A stretch of DNA of 64,000 bases from Butyrivibrio hungatei DSM 14810 (GTDB lineage Bacteria > Bacillota > Clostridia > Lachnospirales > Lachnospiraceae): NCBI RefSeq assembly GCF_900143205.1, contig NZ_FRDH01000012.1, forward strand, positions 61,682 to 125,681, read 5' to 3'. Positions 51,671-60,623 of the stretch are shown piece after piece. The position numbers were made by a program, and so were the translations under genes. How positions within the stretch are numbered: position 1 is the first letter of the stretch; every line of letters starts with the position of its first letter. The notes beneath the pieces are model-generated. The model saw only the letters and a program-made list of their open reading frames with translations, made no database searches and was not told the DNA's origin.

Positions 51671-53551
51671 ATGAATTATAATTTAGCTTTATCCGATGAG
51701 ATATTATTAGATCTTGAGAAACCAGAAAGATACATTGGAAACGAAGTCAACAGCGTAACTAAAGATAAGAACGCTGTTGATATCAGATTTGCAATGTGTT
51801 TTCCGGATGTTTACGAGATTGGTATGTCTCATCTTGGTATTCAGATTTTGTATGGAATGTTTAATTCTTATGATGATGTTTGGTGTGAAAGAGTCTATTC
51901 TCCATGGGTAGACGCCGACAAAACCTTCAGAGAAAAGGACATTCCTCTTTTTGCGCTTGAATCTCAGGATCCGATCAAGGGTTTTGATTTCCTGGGATTT
52001 ACTATCCAGTATGAGATGTGCTATACAAACATCTTGCAGATACTAGATCTTTCAAAGATTCCTCTTTTATCAAAGGATAGAACATGGGACGATCCTATTG
52101 TAATTGGTGGAGGACCATGTACCTATAATGCTGAGCCGATCGCAGACTTTTTTGACATTTTCTATATAGGTGAAGGCGAGACCAAGTATAGAGAATTATT
52201 TGATCTATACAAGAAATGCAAAAAAGAAAACATGTCTCGTATAGACTTTCTTCATGAGTGTGCCAAGATCTCCGGTATCTATGTGCCTGCATTCTATGAT
52301 GTGCAGTATAAGGAAGATGGCACGATAGCCTCAATGAAGCCTATCTATGATGATATTCCAAGTGTTATTAAAAAGGAAATGTGTCTTGCCCTTTCAGAGA
52401 CTTTTTATCCTACAAAGCCTGTCGTTCCTTATATCAAGATCACTCAGGACAGAGTAGTACTAGAGATCATGAGAGGTTGTATCAGAGGATGTAGATTCTG
52501 CCAGGCTGGGCAGCTCTATAAACCTTTAAGAGAAAAAGATGTAAACCATCTAAAAGAACTAGCTCTCGAGGCATTAAAAAACACTGGTTATGAAGAAATA
52601 TCACTTAGTTCCTTAAGTTCGAGTGATTATTCTAAACTTCCGGAGCTTATAGATTTCCTCATCAAGAACTGTAGTGAAAAGAAAGTAAACATTTCTTTAC
52701 CATCACTTAGGATCGATGCTTTTTCACTGGATGTCATGAGTAAAGTTCAGGATGTTAAAAAAAGTAGCTTAACCTTTGCCCCTGAAGCTGGTACCCAGAG
52801 AATGAGAAACGTAATAAATAAGGGACTTACTGAGGAAGATATCTTAAGAGGTTCACATGAGGCATTCTTGGGCGGTTGGAATAAAGTTAAGCTTTACTTT
52901 ATGCTTGGACTTCCTACAGAAACCGATGAAGATATCTACGGTATCGGTGATATAGCCAATAAAGTTGCTGTAGAATACTTTGAAACCGTACCAAAGGAAA
53001 AGAGAAACGGAAGAACAATTGATATTGTTGCAAGTACTTCATTCTTTGTACCAAAGCCATTTACTCCTTTCCAATGGGCTAGAATGAACACAAAAGAAGA
53101 ATTCCTTGATAAAGCAAATAAGACTAGAAAAGGAATCATGTCTCAGCTCAACCAGAAACATATCAAATACAACTGGCATGAAGCTGACGCTAGTATGATG
53201 GAAGGTGTTCTTGCAAGAGGCGACAGAAAGCTTTGTAAGGTTATTCTTAAGGCATATGAAAAAGGTTGCATATTTGATGCCTGGGGTGAATACTTCAAGT
53301 TTGATACTTGGATGGAAACCTTTGAGGAATGCGGCGTTGATCCATTCTTCTATACAACAAGAGAAAGAAAAGATGATGAGATTTTCCCTTGGGATATCTT
53401 AAATTGTGGTGTAACCAAGGAATTCCTCCTTCGCGAATGGAAGAATGCTTTAGCTGGAAATAAATCTTTTAACTGCAGACAGTCTTGTCTTGGCTGCGGA
53501 GCTGCTTCTTACGGAGTAGGTGTATGTAAGGAGGGCAGAACAAATGCATAA
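51671..53551 (+). CDS. Radical SAM protein with B12-binding-like domain (TIGR03960 type)
   Basis: 626 residues. An N-terminal B12-binding-like Rossmann part (about 35-190) precedes the radical SAM core with its cluster motif at C270, C274 and C277 (CIRGCRFC). A Cys-rich C-terminal end has CRQSCLGCGA. The exact reaction is unknown. This gene is regularly followed by a DUF2344 protein and RNase G in Firmicutes, as seen here, which suggests a linked RNA-related task. The next gene starts eight bases before this stop. Confidence 0.88.
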   Translation: MNYNLALSDEILLDLEKPERYIGNEVNSVTKDKNAVDIRFAMCFPDVYEIGMSHLGIQILYGMFNSYDDVWCERVYSPWVDADKTFREKDIPLFALESQDPIKGFDFLGFTIQYEMCYTNILQILDLSKIPLLSKDRTWDDPIVIGGGPCTYNAEPIADFFDIFYIGEGETKYRELFDLYKKCKKENMSRIDFLHECAKISGIYVPAFYDVQYKEDGTIASMKPIYDDIPSVIKKEMCLALSETFYPTKPVVPYIKITQDRVVLEIMRGCIRGCRFCQAGQLYKPLREKDVNHLKELALEALKNTGYEEISLSSLSSSDYSKLPELIDFLIKNCSEKKVNISLPSLRIDAFSLDVMSKVQDVKKSSLTFAPEAGTQRMRNVINKGLTEEDILRGSHEAFLGGWNKVKLYFMLGLPTETDEDIYGIGDIANKVAVEYFETVPKEKRNGRTIDIVASTSFFVPKPFTPFQWARMNTKEEFLDKANKTRKGIMSQLNQKHIKYNWHEADASMMEGVLARGDRKLCKVILKAYEKGCIFDAWGEYFKFDTWMETFEECGVDPFFYTTRERKDDEIFPWDILNCGVTKEFLLREWKNALAGNKSFNCRQSCLGCGAASYGVGVCKEGRTNA

Positions 53552-54272
53552 ATTAAGACTTAAATTTTCAAAGACTGGTCCTATTAAATTTGTTGGTCAC
53601 CTTGATATAATGAGGTATTTCCAAAAGGCCATAAGAAGAGCTGAAGTAGATATCAAGTATTCTGAAGGCTTTAGCCCTCATCAGCTTCTTTCTTTTGCAC
53701 AGCCACTTAGTGTTGGCGCTACAAGTGATGGCGAATACCTTGATATGACTGTTAATTCAATGGTTTCAACAACAGATGTTATGAATAGACTTAACTCTGT
53801 TATGAACGAAGGAATTACTATTCTTGCTGTAGAAGAGCTTGACGAGCATTCAGCTAAGGCTATGACTGATACCTATGCCGCTAAATATGTATTATCCTTT
53901 AGGCCAAATTCTAAGCCTGATTTTGATTGGATCGCCGAAATGGAAAAGTATCTAAGTGGTGATAAGCTTCCTGCCATGAAAAAGACAAAAAGTGGCATGA
54001 AAGAGATCGATATGAAGCCTATGATCTTTGCTCATGAGTTTGATGAAAAAGAGCAAACAGGAACTTTTCTTCTTAGCATGAGTAGCTTAGAAACACTAAA
54101 ACCTACACTTTTATTTGGTGCTTTCTTTGAAAGCATTGGTAAGGAATTTAGCACTTCATCTTTAAATATTCACAGAGTTGATATCTACAAACTTGTTGAT
54201 AATGGCGACAGACGCTACATTGAGCCATTTATAACAAACGATATGAATGAAAGGTTTTATTTAAATGGCTGA
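53544..54272 (+). CDS. DUF2344/TIGR03936 partner of the radical SAM protein
   Basis: 242 residues beginning MHKLRLKFSKTGPIKFVGHLD, the characteristic DUF2344 start, with RRAEVDIKYSEGFSPHQ following. In other genomes this domain is sometimes fused to the radical SAM protein that precedes it here, so they very likely work together. The start at 53544 follows AAGGAGGG (53528-53535). It overlaps both its upstream and its downstream neighbour by eight bases. Confidence 0.88.
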   Translation: MHKLRLKFSKTGPIKFVGHLDIMRYFQKAIRRAEVDIKYSEGFSPHQLLSFAQPLSVGATSDGEYLDMTVNSMVSTTDVMNRLNSVMNEGITILAVEELDEHSAKAMTDTYAAKYVLSFRPNSKPDFDWIAEMEKYLSGDKLPAMKKTKSGMKEIDMKPMIFAHEFDEKEQTGTFLLSMSSLETLKPTLLFGAFFESIGKEFSTSSLNIHRVDIYKLVDNGDRRYIEPFITNDMNERFYLNG

Positions 54273-55431
54273 GATAATAATCTCAAAATATATGAATACT
54301 CCAGTGGTTACAGCTTTTATAGATGGCAAACTGGAGTATTTGTCATTTGTGAGAGAAAGTAAACTTAATAATATCTATGTAGGACGAGTAGATCATATTG
54401 TAAAAAATATTGATGCTGCATTTATTAAGTACCACGAAGATGAAATTGGTTATCTGTCTTTAAAAGGAATAAATGAAGACTGCGTCCTTAATAGAAAGCT
54501 CGAAGGAAGCTCTTTAAAATGCGGCGATATGATCGTGGTACAGATGAGTGCTGAACCTGTTAAGACCAAAAAGCCCAAATTTACTACAAATATCTCGGTT
54601 TCAGGTAAGTACACTGCTGTTACTCTTGGTAAAAAGGGCGTTGGAGCATCTCTAAAACTTAATGACGATATTAGAAAGAAATTAGTAGAAGATGTTCGAG
54701 ACTTATTTAATGATCTTGTAAATTCAATGAATATGATTGGCGACGCTGGTCTTATTATCAGAACTTCAGCATGTGATCTAGATGAAGCCCATATAAAAGA
54801 AGAGGTGTTAAATGATGCCAAGGTCAATCTGATAAAGATTCAGGATATCCTCAAAGAAGGAAATACTAGAACCTGCGGGACACTACTAGATTCCTCAAAC
54901 AACAAAGATTCCCTAGAATCAAACATAGACAGTGCAAAAGCTTTTCTAAGATCAAGAAATATTACAGATTGTGAAGTAATAGAAGATACTGGTATTCACG
55001 GTATTAAGTCCAAAATTGATGAACTCAGGCAAAAAAAAGTCTGGCTTAAAAGCGGAGCTTATCTGATAATTGAGCAGCTTGAAAGCTTTAATGCTATCGA
55101 TGTTAATACTGGTAAAGCCATAAACGGCAAAAACAATATTATTGAAAAGGTCAATTTAGAAGCTGCAGAAGAGATAATAAGGCAGATTCGTTTGAGAAAT
55201 CTGACAGGTATGATACTGATAGATTTCATCAATATGAAAGAAAAAGACAAGAACGATACTCTAATATCTAAGATTGTCAGTTTAGCAAGACTTGAGCAGG
55301 TACATACCGCATTTATTGATATAACAGGCCTTGGAATTATGGAATTAACAAGAAATAAAAACGATAAAACATTAAAAGAAATATTAGAAGATGTTGAAAA
55401 TAGTGTTGACAACAGTAAACATCAGTGTTAA
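54265..55431 (+). CDS. rng: Ribonuclease E/G family protein, short form
   Basis: Single-strand-specific endoribonuclease involved in rRNA and mRNA processing. The 388 residues carry an S1-like RNA-binding domain (about 35-115) and the DNase I-like catalytic part with the metal-binding Asp residues of NAIDVNTGKA and LIDFINM. The C-terminal Zn-link and scaffold regions of long RNase E are absent. The promoter of the L21 leader lies across its last bases. Confidence 0.9.
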   Translation: MAEIIISKYMNTPVVTAFIDGKLEYLSFVRESKLNNIYVGRVDHIVKNIDAAFIKYHEDEIGYLSLKGINEDCVLNRKLEGSSLKCGDMIVVQMSAEPVKTKKPKFTTNISVSGKYTAVTLGKKGVGASLKLNDDIRKKLVEDVRDLFNDLVNSMNMIGDAGLIIRTSACDLDEAHIKEEVLNDAKVNLIKIQDILKEGNTRTCGTLLDSSNNKDSLESNIDSAKAFLRSRNITDCEVIEDTGIHGIKSKIDELRQKKVWLKSGAYLIIEQLESFNAIDVNTGKAINGKNNIIEKVNLEAAEEIIRQIRLRNLTGMILIDFINMKEKDKNDTLISKIVSLARLEQVHTAFIDITGLGIMELTRNKNDKTLKEILEDVENSVDNSKHQC

Positions 55432-55434
55432 TAT
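55406..55434 (+). promoter_or_regulatory. Promoter of rplU
   Basis: Consensus TTGACA (55406-55411), a 17-base spacer, TAATAT (55429-55434) with an extended TG before it. It lies inside the end of the RNase G gene and would start transcription around 55441. Confidence 0.78.
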
Positions 55435-55440
55435 ATCATG

Positions 55441-55516
55441 GTATGCCGCATAACTAGGCATAAGTGGGTTTATCCCCGCCAAAGTTAGCGAGTTTTTATG
55501 AAGAAGGAGGTAACTT
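55441..55516 (+). promoter_or_regulatory. Ribosomal protein L21 leader RNA
   Basis: Structured leader before rplU, in the place of the L21 leader known from Firmicutes. TATGCC (55442-55447) pairs with GGCATA (55457-55462). A second stem joins GTGGG (from 55464) with CCCGC. Loop bases TAACT (55451-55455) are complementary to AGTTA (55483-55487) and could form a pseudoknot. It probably gives feedback control by L21, which is inference from the known family. Confidence 0.7.
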
Positions 55517-55825
55517 ATGTACGCAATTATTGTAACTGGTGGTAAGCAGTACAAAGTTTCCGAGGGCGATGAAATCAAAGTTGAGAAGCTTGATGTTGAG
55601 CCTGGAAAAAAGGTAACATTTGATAATGTTATCGCAGTAAATGATGACAAGGCACTTAAGGTTGCTGGTGACGTTAGCGGAGCAAAGGTTTCTGCTACAG
55701 TTGTTGAGCAGGGTCGTGCTAAGAAGGTTGTTGTTTACAAGTACAAGAGAAAGACTGGCTATCATAAGAAGAACGGTCACAGACAGCCATTCACTCTCGT
55801 TAAGATTGACAAGATCTCAATGTAA
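55517..55825 (+). CDS. rplU: 50S ribosomal protein L21
   Basis: 102 residues, MYAIIVTGGKQYKVSEGD at the start and the C-terminal YKRKTGYHKKNGHRQ motif that binds 23S rRNA. A strong AAGGAGG site sits at 55503-55509. It begins the rplU-prp-rpmA operon under its own promoter and leader. Confidence 0.98.
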   Translation: MYAIIVTGGKQYKVSEGDEIKVEKLDVEPGKKVTFDNVIAVNDDKALKVAGDVSGAKVSATVVEQGRAKKVVVYKYKRKTGYHKKNGHRQPFTLVKIDKISM

Positions 55826-55846
55826 TTATTAACAAACGGAATATAA

Positions 55847-56176
55847 ATGACTACTATTACTATTACAAAATCATCTAATGATACATATAAATGTATTGAA
55901 TGTAATGGGCATGCAGGATTTGCTGAGTATGGCGAGGATATCGTTTGTGCTGCAGTTTCAGTTTTGACCATTAACCTGATCAATTCCATTGAAAAGTTTA
56001 CTGACGATGAGATTGATCTTGAACAAGATGAAGATAAAGGTATTATCAGATTGAAGTTTAGAAATGAACCAGGTTCTGATTCAGATCTGCTTCTTAAATC
56101 TTTTGAATTAGGAGTAAGCAGTATATTCCAACAATATGGTAAGAAGTTTTTGAACATTAAATTTAGGAGGGAATAA
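55847..56176 (+). CDS. prp: Ribosomal-processing cysteine protease Prp
   Basis: Cuts the N-terminal extension from ribosomal protein L27 in Firmicutes. The 109 residues contain the catalytic pair H22 and C34 (GHAGFAEYGEDIVCAAVS), the same positions as in the Staphylococcus aureus enzyme. It lies between rplU and rpmA as usual, and its substrate gene starts three bases after its stop. Confidence 0.96.
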   Translation: MTTITITKSSNDTYKCIECNGHAGFAEYGEDIVCAAVSVLTINLINSIEKFTDDEIDLEQDEDKGIIRLKFRNEPGSDSDLLLKSFELGVSSIFQQYGKKFLNIKFRRE

Positions 56177-56179
56177 GTC

Positions 56180-56467
56180 ATGATGAATATGAACCTTCAA
56201 TTTTTTGCTCACAAGAAGGGTGTAGGATCTACTAAGAACGGTAGAGACTCAGAGTCAAAGAGACTTGGAGCAAAAAGAGCTGACGGACAATTCGTAAAGG
56301 CCGGTAATATTTTATACAGACAGCGCGGAACACACATTCATCCTGGTGTAAATGTAGGCATCGGTAAAGATGATACATTATACGCACTTGTTGATGGTGT
56401 TCTTAGATTTGAGCGTAAGGGCAGAGATAAAAAGCAGGCTAGCGTTCATCCTGTAGAGAATAAGTAA
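56180..56467 (+). CDS. rpmA: 50S ribosomal protein L27 with cleavable leader
   Basis: 95 residues. It begins [14 protein letters not shown]: the first nine residues up to FF form the Prp-cleaved leader, with the cut expected between F9 and A10. The first of two adjacent ATG codons is chosen because it gives the standard nine-residue leader and lies eight bases from AGGAGGG (56165-56171). Confidence 0.98.
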   Translation: MMNMNLQFFAHKKGVGSTKNGRDSESKRLGAKRADGQFVKAGNILYRQRGTHIHPGVNVGIGKDDTLYALVDGVLRFERKGRDKKQASVHPVENK

Positions 56468-56480
56468 TTATTGCAAAAAC

Positions 56481-56514
56481 GGGCTTCAAACACATAATGT
56501 TTGGAGCCTTTTTT
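56481..56514 (+). terminator. Terminator after rpmA
   Basis: GGCTtCAAACA (56482-56492) pairs with TGTTTGgAGCC (56498-56508), with one G-T pair, followed by six T. Confidence 0.9.
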
Positions 56515-56536
56515 AAACGAAACTTGAGGTGTGATC

Positions 56537-57883
56537 ATGCCAGTTTTTGTTGATAAGGCGAAAATTTTTATACAAAGTGGTAAGGGCGGAGATGGACATA
56601 TCTCTTTTAGAAGAGAAAAGTATGTACCAAACGGTGGCCCAGACGGCGGCGACGGTGGTAAAGGCGGCGACGTTATTTTTGTAGTGGATGAAGGAATCAA
56701 TACTCTTTCAGACTTTCACTACGGTGGTAAATATAAAGCTGAAAATGGTGAAGATGGAAATAAGAGACGCTGCCATGGTAAAAATGGAGCAGATCTTTAT
56801 ATAAAGGTTCCTGAAGGAACAGTCATAAAAGAAGCTAATTCAGGCAAAGTTATTGCTGATATGAGTGGTGATAACAGGGAAGCTGTTATTTTAAAAGGCG
56901 GTAAGGGCGGAAATGGAAATATGCATTATGCTACATCTACAATGCAGGCTCCTAAATATGCTCAGCCCGGCCAGCCAGCTATCAGTCTTGAAGTCATGCT
57001 TGAACTTAAGGTAATTGCTGATGTCGGACTTGTAGGTTTCCCAAATGTAGGTAAATCTACATTCTTATCAAAGGTTTCTAATGCAAAACCAAAGATCGCA
57101 AATTACCATTTCACAACGCTTTCTCCAATGCTTGGTGTTGTTGATCTTGCAGATGCAAGAGGATTTGTTGTAGCTGATATTCCAGGACTTATTGAAGGTG
57201 CTTCAGAAGGAGCAGGACTAGGTCATGAATTCTTAAGACATGTAGAGAGAACAAGAATGATGATCCATGTAGTTGATGCAGCTTCTACTGAAGGAAGAGA
57301 TCCTATAGAAGATATTGAAGCCATCAATGAAGAATTAAAGAATTACAATGCAGATATTTCAAAGAAACCACAGGTTATTGCCGCAAATAAGATAGATATG
57401 CTTCCTGATGGTGAAAATGATGAAATGATTCAGAAGATAAGAGACAAGTACGAGCCTCTTGGCGTTAAAGTATTTGCTACATCTACCCTTACTGGAAAAG
57501 GAATACAGGAACTGTTATACTATGTAAGTAGGACACTATCTGAAATGCCTGAACAGAAGGTAGTATTCGAGCAGGAATTCTTCCCTGAAACGATGGCTCG
57601 TGAAAATGACGAAGCTTATTCAGTATTTTACGATGATGAAACATCAGAGTACGTTATTGAAGGTCCTAAGATTGAGAAGATGCTTGGATACACTAATCTT
57701 GAATCAGAAAAAGGATTTGCATTCTTCCAGAAATTCCTTGCTGATAATGGTATTCTCGATGAACTTGAAAAGCTCCATATTGGAGAAGGCGATACAGTTA
57801 GAATGTATGGCTATAGTTTCGAATATTATAGAAATGCAGACACTCAGCCTGTATATGATGATGAAGAGGAAACAAACGAATGA
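56537..57883 (+). CDS. obgE: GTPase ObgE
   Basis: Ribosome-assembly and stress GTPase. The 448 residues comprise the glycine-rich Obg domain (about 1-158: GGDGGKGGD, GKGGNGN), the G domain (about 159-330: GFPNVGKST, DIPGLIEGA, NKIDM) and a C-terminal OCT domain. The start at 56537 follows GAGGTG (56526-56531); the GTG at 56531 is part of that site. The stop overlaps the yhbY start by four bases. Confidence 0.97.
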   Translation: MPVFVDKAKIFIQSGKGGDGHISFRREKYVPNGGPDGGDGGKGGDVIFVVDEGINTLSDFHYGGKYKAENGEDGNKRRCHGKNGADLYIKVPEGTVIKEANSGKVIADMSGDNREAVILKGGKGGNGNMHYATSTMQAPKYAQPGQPAISLEVMLELKVIADVGLVGFPNVGKSTFLSKVSNAKPKIANYHFTTLSPMLGVVDLADARGFVVADIPGLIEGASEGAGLGHEFLRHVERTRMMIHVVDAASTEGRDPIEDIEAINEELKNYNADISKKPQVIAANKIDMLPDGENDEMIQKIRDKYEPLGVKVFATSTLTGKGIQELLYYVSRTLSEMPEQKVVFEQEFFPETMARENDEAYSVFYDDETSEYVIEGPKIEKMLGYTNLESEKGFAFFQKFLADNGILDELEKLHIGEGDTVRMYGYSFEYYRNADTQPVYDDEEETNE

Positions 57884-58191
57884 CTTTAACTAGTAAGCAA
57901 CGCGCATATTTAAAGAGTCTTGCATCTGAATTAGAACCAGTATTTCAGATTGGTAAGGCAACAGTTACACCAGAAATAATTGAAGCAATCTCTGAAACCT
58001 TCAATACTCATGAGCTTGTAAAGATAACAGTTCTCAAGAACTGCACAGAGGATGTTACAAACGCAGCTATTAAGGTATCTGAAAGAACACGTTCAGAGCT
58101 TGTCCAGGTAATTGGCAGAAAGTTTGTATTATACAAGCCTTTCAAAGATGACCCAAAGATAATTCTTCCAAAAACAAAAAAAGAAAAATAA
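57880..58191 (+). CDS. yhbY: RNA-binding CRM-domain protein YhbY
   Basis: 103 residues forming a single CRM/YhbY domain: LTSKQRAYLKSLA at the start, the IGKATV loop (a GxxG-type RNA-binding turn), then VIGRKFVLYKP. It associates with pre-50S ribosomes in other bacteria. It overlaps obgE and precedes nadD, the usual order. Confidence 0.95.
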   Translation: MTLTSKQRAYLKSLASELEPVFQIGKATVTPEIIEAISETFNTHELVKITVLKNCTEDVTNAAIKVSERTRSELVQVIGRKFVLYKPFKDDPKIILPKTKKEK

Positions 58192-58221
58192 TCTTATCAT
58201 TAAATAAATGGAGGTTATTAT

Positions 58222-58830
58222 ATGGAACATAGGAGAATCGGAATATTAGGTGGTACTTTTGATCCTATTCATAATGCTCATTTACTACTAGGTGAATCTG
58301 CCAGAGAACAGTTTAATCTCGACAGAGTCATTTATATTCCAAATAATCTGGCACATCTTCCTAACAGAACAGAGATCACTCCAGGAGATGTTCGTTATCA
58401 GATGGTCAAGATGGCCATAAGTGATAACCCATATTTTACATGCTCCAGAATAGAAATTGATAAACCTGAAGGAACATATACATACAATACCATTCAGGAA
58501 TTAAAAGTCATGTATCCAGGAGATGAGCTTTACCTTATTCTTGGCGGAGACTCTATCATTGGAATAGACACATGGTATAGAGCAAAAGATCTTTTGACTT
58601 CTTGCACAATACTTGCTGCTGTAAGAGAAGATGATGATCTTGCTGCTCTAGATAAAAAGAGAAATGAACTTAAAAAGATCTACAATGCAGATATCAGACT
58701 TCTGAAGTTTAACAGAATCGATATTTCTGCAACTGAGATACGTCAGCGCATTCGTTCAGGAAGATCCGTAAGATATATGCTTCCTGATGAAGTAATTGAA
58801 TTTTTGTGTATAAAGGGCTTATACAAATGA
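58222..58830 (+). CDS. nadD: Nicotinate-nucleotide adenylyltransferase NadD
   Basis: Adenylates nicotinate mononucleotide in NAD synthesis. The 202 residues carry GGTFDPIHNAHL (nucleotidyltransferase HxxH motif) and ISATEIRQRIRSGRSVRYMLP near the end. The start follows GGAGG (58211-58215). The stop overlaps the yqeK start (ATGA). Confidence 0.97.
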   Translation: MEHRRIGILGGTFDPIHNAHLLLGESAREQFNLDRVIYIPNNLAHLPNRTEITPGDVRYQMVKMAISDNPYFTCSRIEIDKPEGTYTYNTIQELKVMYPGDELYLILGGDSIIGIDTWYRAKDLLTSCTILAAVREDDDLAALDKKRNELKKIYNADIRLLKFNRIDISATEIRQRIRSGRSVRYMLPDEVIEFLCIKGLYK

Positions 58831-59411
58831 AGACATTGGTAATATCACAAAAGCTCAGAAAAGAACTGGCTAAAGAGCTCAAACCTGATAGGTTTGATCA
58901 TACTCTTGGCGTTGCATACACAGCTGCAAGCATGGCAATGGTACATGGTGCCAATGTAGAAAAAGCATTAGTTGCCGGAATGCTTCATGACTGCGCAAAA
59001 TGTATGTCTCATGAAGAACAGCTAAATATATGTGAAAAAAATCATATAGAAGTAACTGAAATAGAACAGAAAAACCACTCATTACTTCATGCCAAAGTAG
59101 GAATGTACCTGGCTCGAACCAAATATGATATATATGACACAGAGATATTAAATGCTATCAGATGGCATACAACCGGCAAAGAAGATATGTCACTTCTTGA
59201 AAAGATCGTCTATATAGCAGATTTTATCGAGCCAAATAGGAAGCCTCTTGAGGGTATGGACGAAATCAGAAAAGAAGCATTTACTGATCTTGATAGGTGC
59301 CTAGCGCATATTCTTCATGATTCAGTTGTATATCTTAACACTATTGGTAAAGAATGCGATGATGCGACTATGAACGCGTATCATTTTTACAAAAAATACT
59401 ATCAAATTTGA
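58827..59411 (+). CDS. yqeK: YqeK-type HD hydrolase, probable symmetrical Ap4A hydrolase
   Basis: Splits diadenosine tetraphosphate into two ADP, as shown for YqeK relatives. The 194 residues contain the HD-domain metal ligands RFDHTLGV, MLHDCAK and the later HSLLHA and RWHTTG. The start at 58827 overlaps the nadD stop; an upstream in-frame codon would lie inside nadD. Confidence 0.93.
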   Translation: MKTLVISQKLRKELAKELKPDRFDHTLGVAYTAASMAMVHGANVEKALVAGMLHDCAKCMSHEEQLNICEKNHIEVTEIEQKNHSLLHAKVGMYLARTKYDIYDTEILNAIRWHTTGKEDMSLLEKIVYIADFIEPNRKPLEGMDEIRKEAFTDLDRCLAHILHDSVVYLNTIGKECDDATMNAYHFYKKYYQI

Positions 59412-59418
59412 GGTGAAT

Positions 59419-59781
59419 ATGGCAGACTTAAGTGTTTCAAAAAAGATGGCAGCTATGGCTGTTAATGCATTAGAAGATAGAAAAGGAGAGGATGTTCACG
59501 TAATCGACATCAGCGAAATTTCTACTCTTGCAGACTATTTTGTTATTGCAAGCGGAACTAATATCAATCAAGTGCAGGCTCTTGCAGATAATGTGCAGGA
59601 AGTTCTTGGAAGACAGGGTTTCATGACAAAAGATGTTGAAGGATATGACGCCGGAAATTGGGTTCTCCTTGATTTTGGCGATATCATTGTACATGTATTC
59701 GATAATGAAAACAGATTGTTCTATGATCTCGAAAGAATCTGGAGAGATGGAAAACTTGTAGATGTAAACGAACTCATGTAA
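59419..59781 (+). CDS. rsfS: Ribosome silencing factor RsfS
   Basis: Binds L14 and keeps ribosomal subunits apart when nutrients run low. The 120 residues contain DISEISTLADYFVIASGTN, then GYDAGNWVLLDFGDIIVHVF and YDLERIW, all typical. The start at 59419 follows GAGGTG (59410-59415), seven bases after yqeK. A strong terminator follows. Confidence 0.97.
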   Translation: MADLSVSKKMAAMAVNALEDRKGEDVHVIDISEISTLADYFVIASGTNINQVQALADNVQEVLGRQGFMTKDVEGYDAGNWVLLDFGDIIVHVFDNENRLFYDLERIWRDGKLVDVNELM

Positions 59782-59787
59782 AAATAA

Positions 59788-59823
59788 GAGCTACTTACTA
59801 AAAAGTAAGTAGCTCATTTTTTT
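59788..59823. terminator. Bidirectional terminator between rsfS and lexA
   Basis: GAGCTACTTACT (59788-59799) and AGTAAGTAGCTC (59804-59815) form a perfect 12-pair stem with an A4 loop, followed by a run of T on the right (59817-59823); the left flank is A-rich. Confidence 0.92.
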
Positions 59824-59829
59824 AGTTAA

Positions 59830-60450
59830 TCAGCGATAAAACCTCATAACACCAAACACTTTTCCAAGTATCTTGCAATCATCTACGATTATTGGATCCA
59901 TAGAATCATTTTCTGGCTGAAGTCTGATATGGCCCTGCTCTTTATAAAAAGTCTTAACAGTTGCTGAATCATCAATCAGAGCAACTACCTGATCCCCGTT
60001 TTTAGCAGTATCACAAACCTGAACAAAAAGCTTGTCTCCACTATAGATTCCAGCATTGATCATTGAATCGCCTTTAACATTTAAAATAAATGCATCCGAA
60101 CCCTTAGGGCACATACTAGCAGGAATAGGAATATATGAATCAATGTTCTCCTCAGCAAGAATAGGCATACCAGCCGCAACCTGACCAACGACAGGTAAGC
60201 TAACGATCTCAGTTCTCACCATATTGAAGCCATCATCACAAACTTCAATGGCACGAGGCTTTGTAGGATCCCTTCTAATATATCCGTTCTTTTCAAGAGT
60301 AGCTAAATGAGAATGAACAGAAGAAGTAGATTTAAGATTAACTGCAGCACATATATCTCTAACAGAAGGTGGGAAACCTCTTGATAATGTCTGTTCCTTA
60401 ATATAATCAAGAATTTCTTGTTGCTTTTTTGAAATGTTGCCTTTTTCCAT
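59830..60450 (-). CDS. lexA: SOS repressor LexA
   Basis: Represses DNA-damage genes and cuts itself when RecA is active. The 206 residues have an N-terminal winged helix (about 1-70) and a serine peptidase domain with the A93-G94 cleavage site (VAAGMP), S129 (KGDSMI) and K166 (TVKTFY). The start at 60450 follows AGGAGGG on the minus strand; the frame extends upstream but without homology. It is divergent from a YneA-like gene, with LexA boxes between them. Confidence 0.97.
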   Translation of the reverse strand: MEKGNISKKQQEILDYIKEQTLSRGFPPSVRDICAAVNLKSTSSVHSHLATLEKNGYIRRDPTKPRAIEVCDDGFNMVRTEIVSLPVVGQVAAGMPILAEENIDSYIPIPASMCPKGSDAFILNVKGDSMINAGIYSGDKLFVQVCDTAKNGDQVVALIDDSATVKTFYKEQGHIRLQPENDSMDPIIVDDCKILGKVFGVMRFYR

Positions 60451-60481
60451 ACAAACCCTCCTTTTATCAATATCTGTGTTA

Positions 60482-60510
60482 AGTATAACAAATGCAAATC
60501 CAAAAAGCAA
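60482..60510 (-). promoter_or_regulatory. Promoter of lexA
   Basis: On the minus strand: TTGCTT (60505-60510), a 17-base spacer and TATACT (60482-60487) with an extended TG. A LexA-type box lies just upstream. Confidence 0.6.
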
Positions 60511-60521
60511 ATATTTGTTCG

Positions 60522-60533
60522 GAAAATATGTTC
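60522..60533. promoter_or_regulatory. LexA box, lexA side
   Basis: GAAA-ATAT-GTTC matches the Firmicute SOS box GAAC-N4-GTTC with one mismatch, just upstream of the lexA promoter. Confidence 0.6.
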
Positions 60534-60541
60534 GATTTTTG

Positions 60542-60570
60542 TTGACAAACAAATGTTTGTTCTGTATTAT
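60542..60570 (+). promoter_or_regulatory. Promoter of the YneA-like gene
   Basis: TTGACA (60542-60547), a 17-base spacer and TATTAT (60565-60570). A weak box AAAC-AAAT-GTTT (60547-60558) overlaps the spacer. Confidence 0.7.
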
Positions 60571-60577
60571 GATATCA

Positions 60578-60602
60578 GAACGGTTGTTCGTAACAAATGT
60601 TC
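60578..60602. promoter_or_regulatory. Two LexA boxes, YneA side
   Basis: GAAC-GGTT-GTTC (60578-60589) is a perfect SOS box, and TAAC-AAAT-GTTC (60591-60602) matches with one mismatch. They lie at and just after the expected transcription start of the YneA-like gene. Confidence 0.78.
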
Positions 60603-60623
60603 GACTTTGGATGAGGTGATGAT

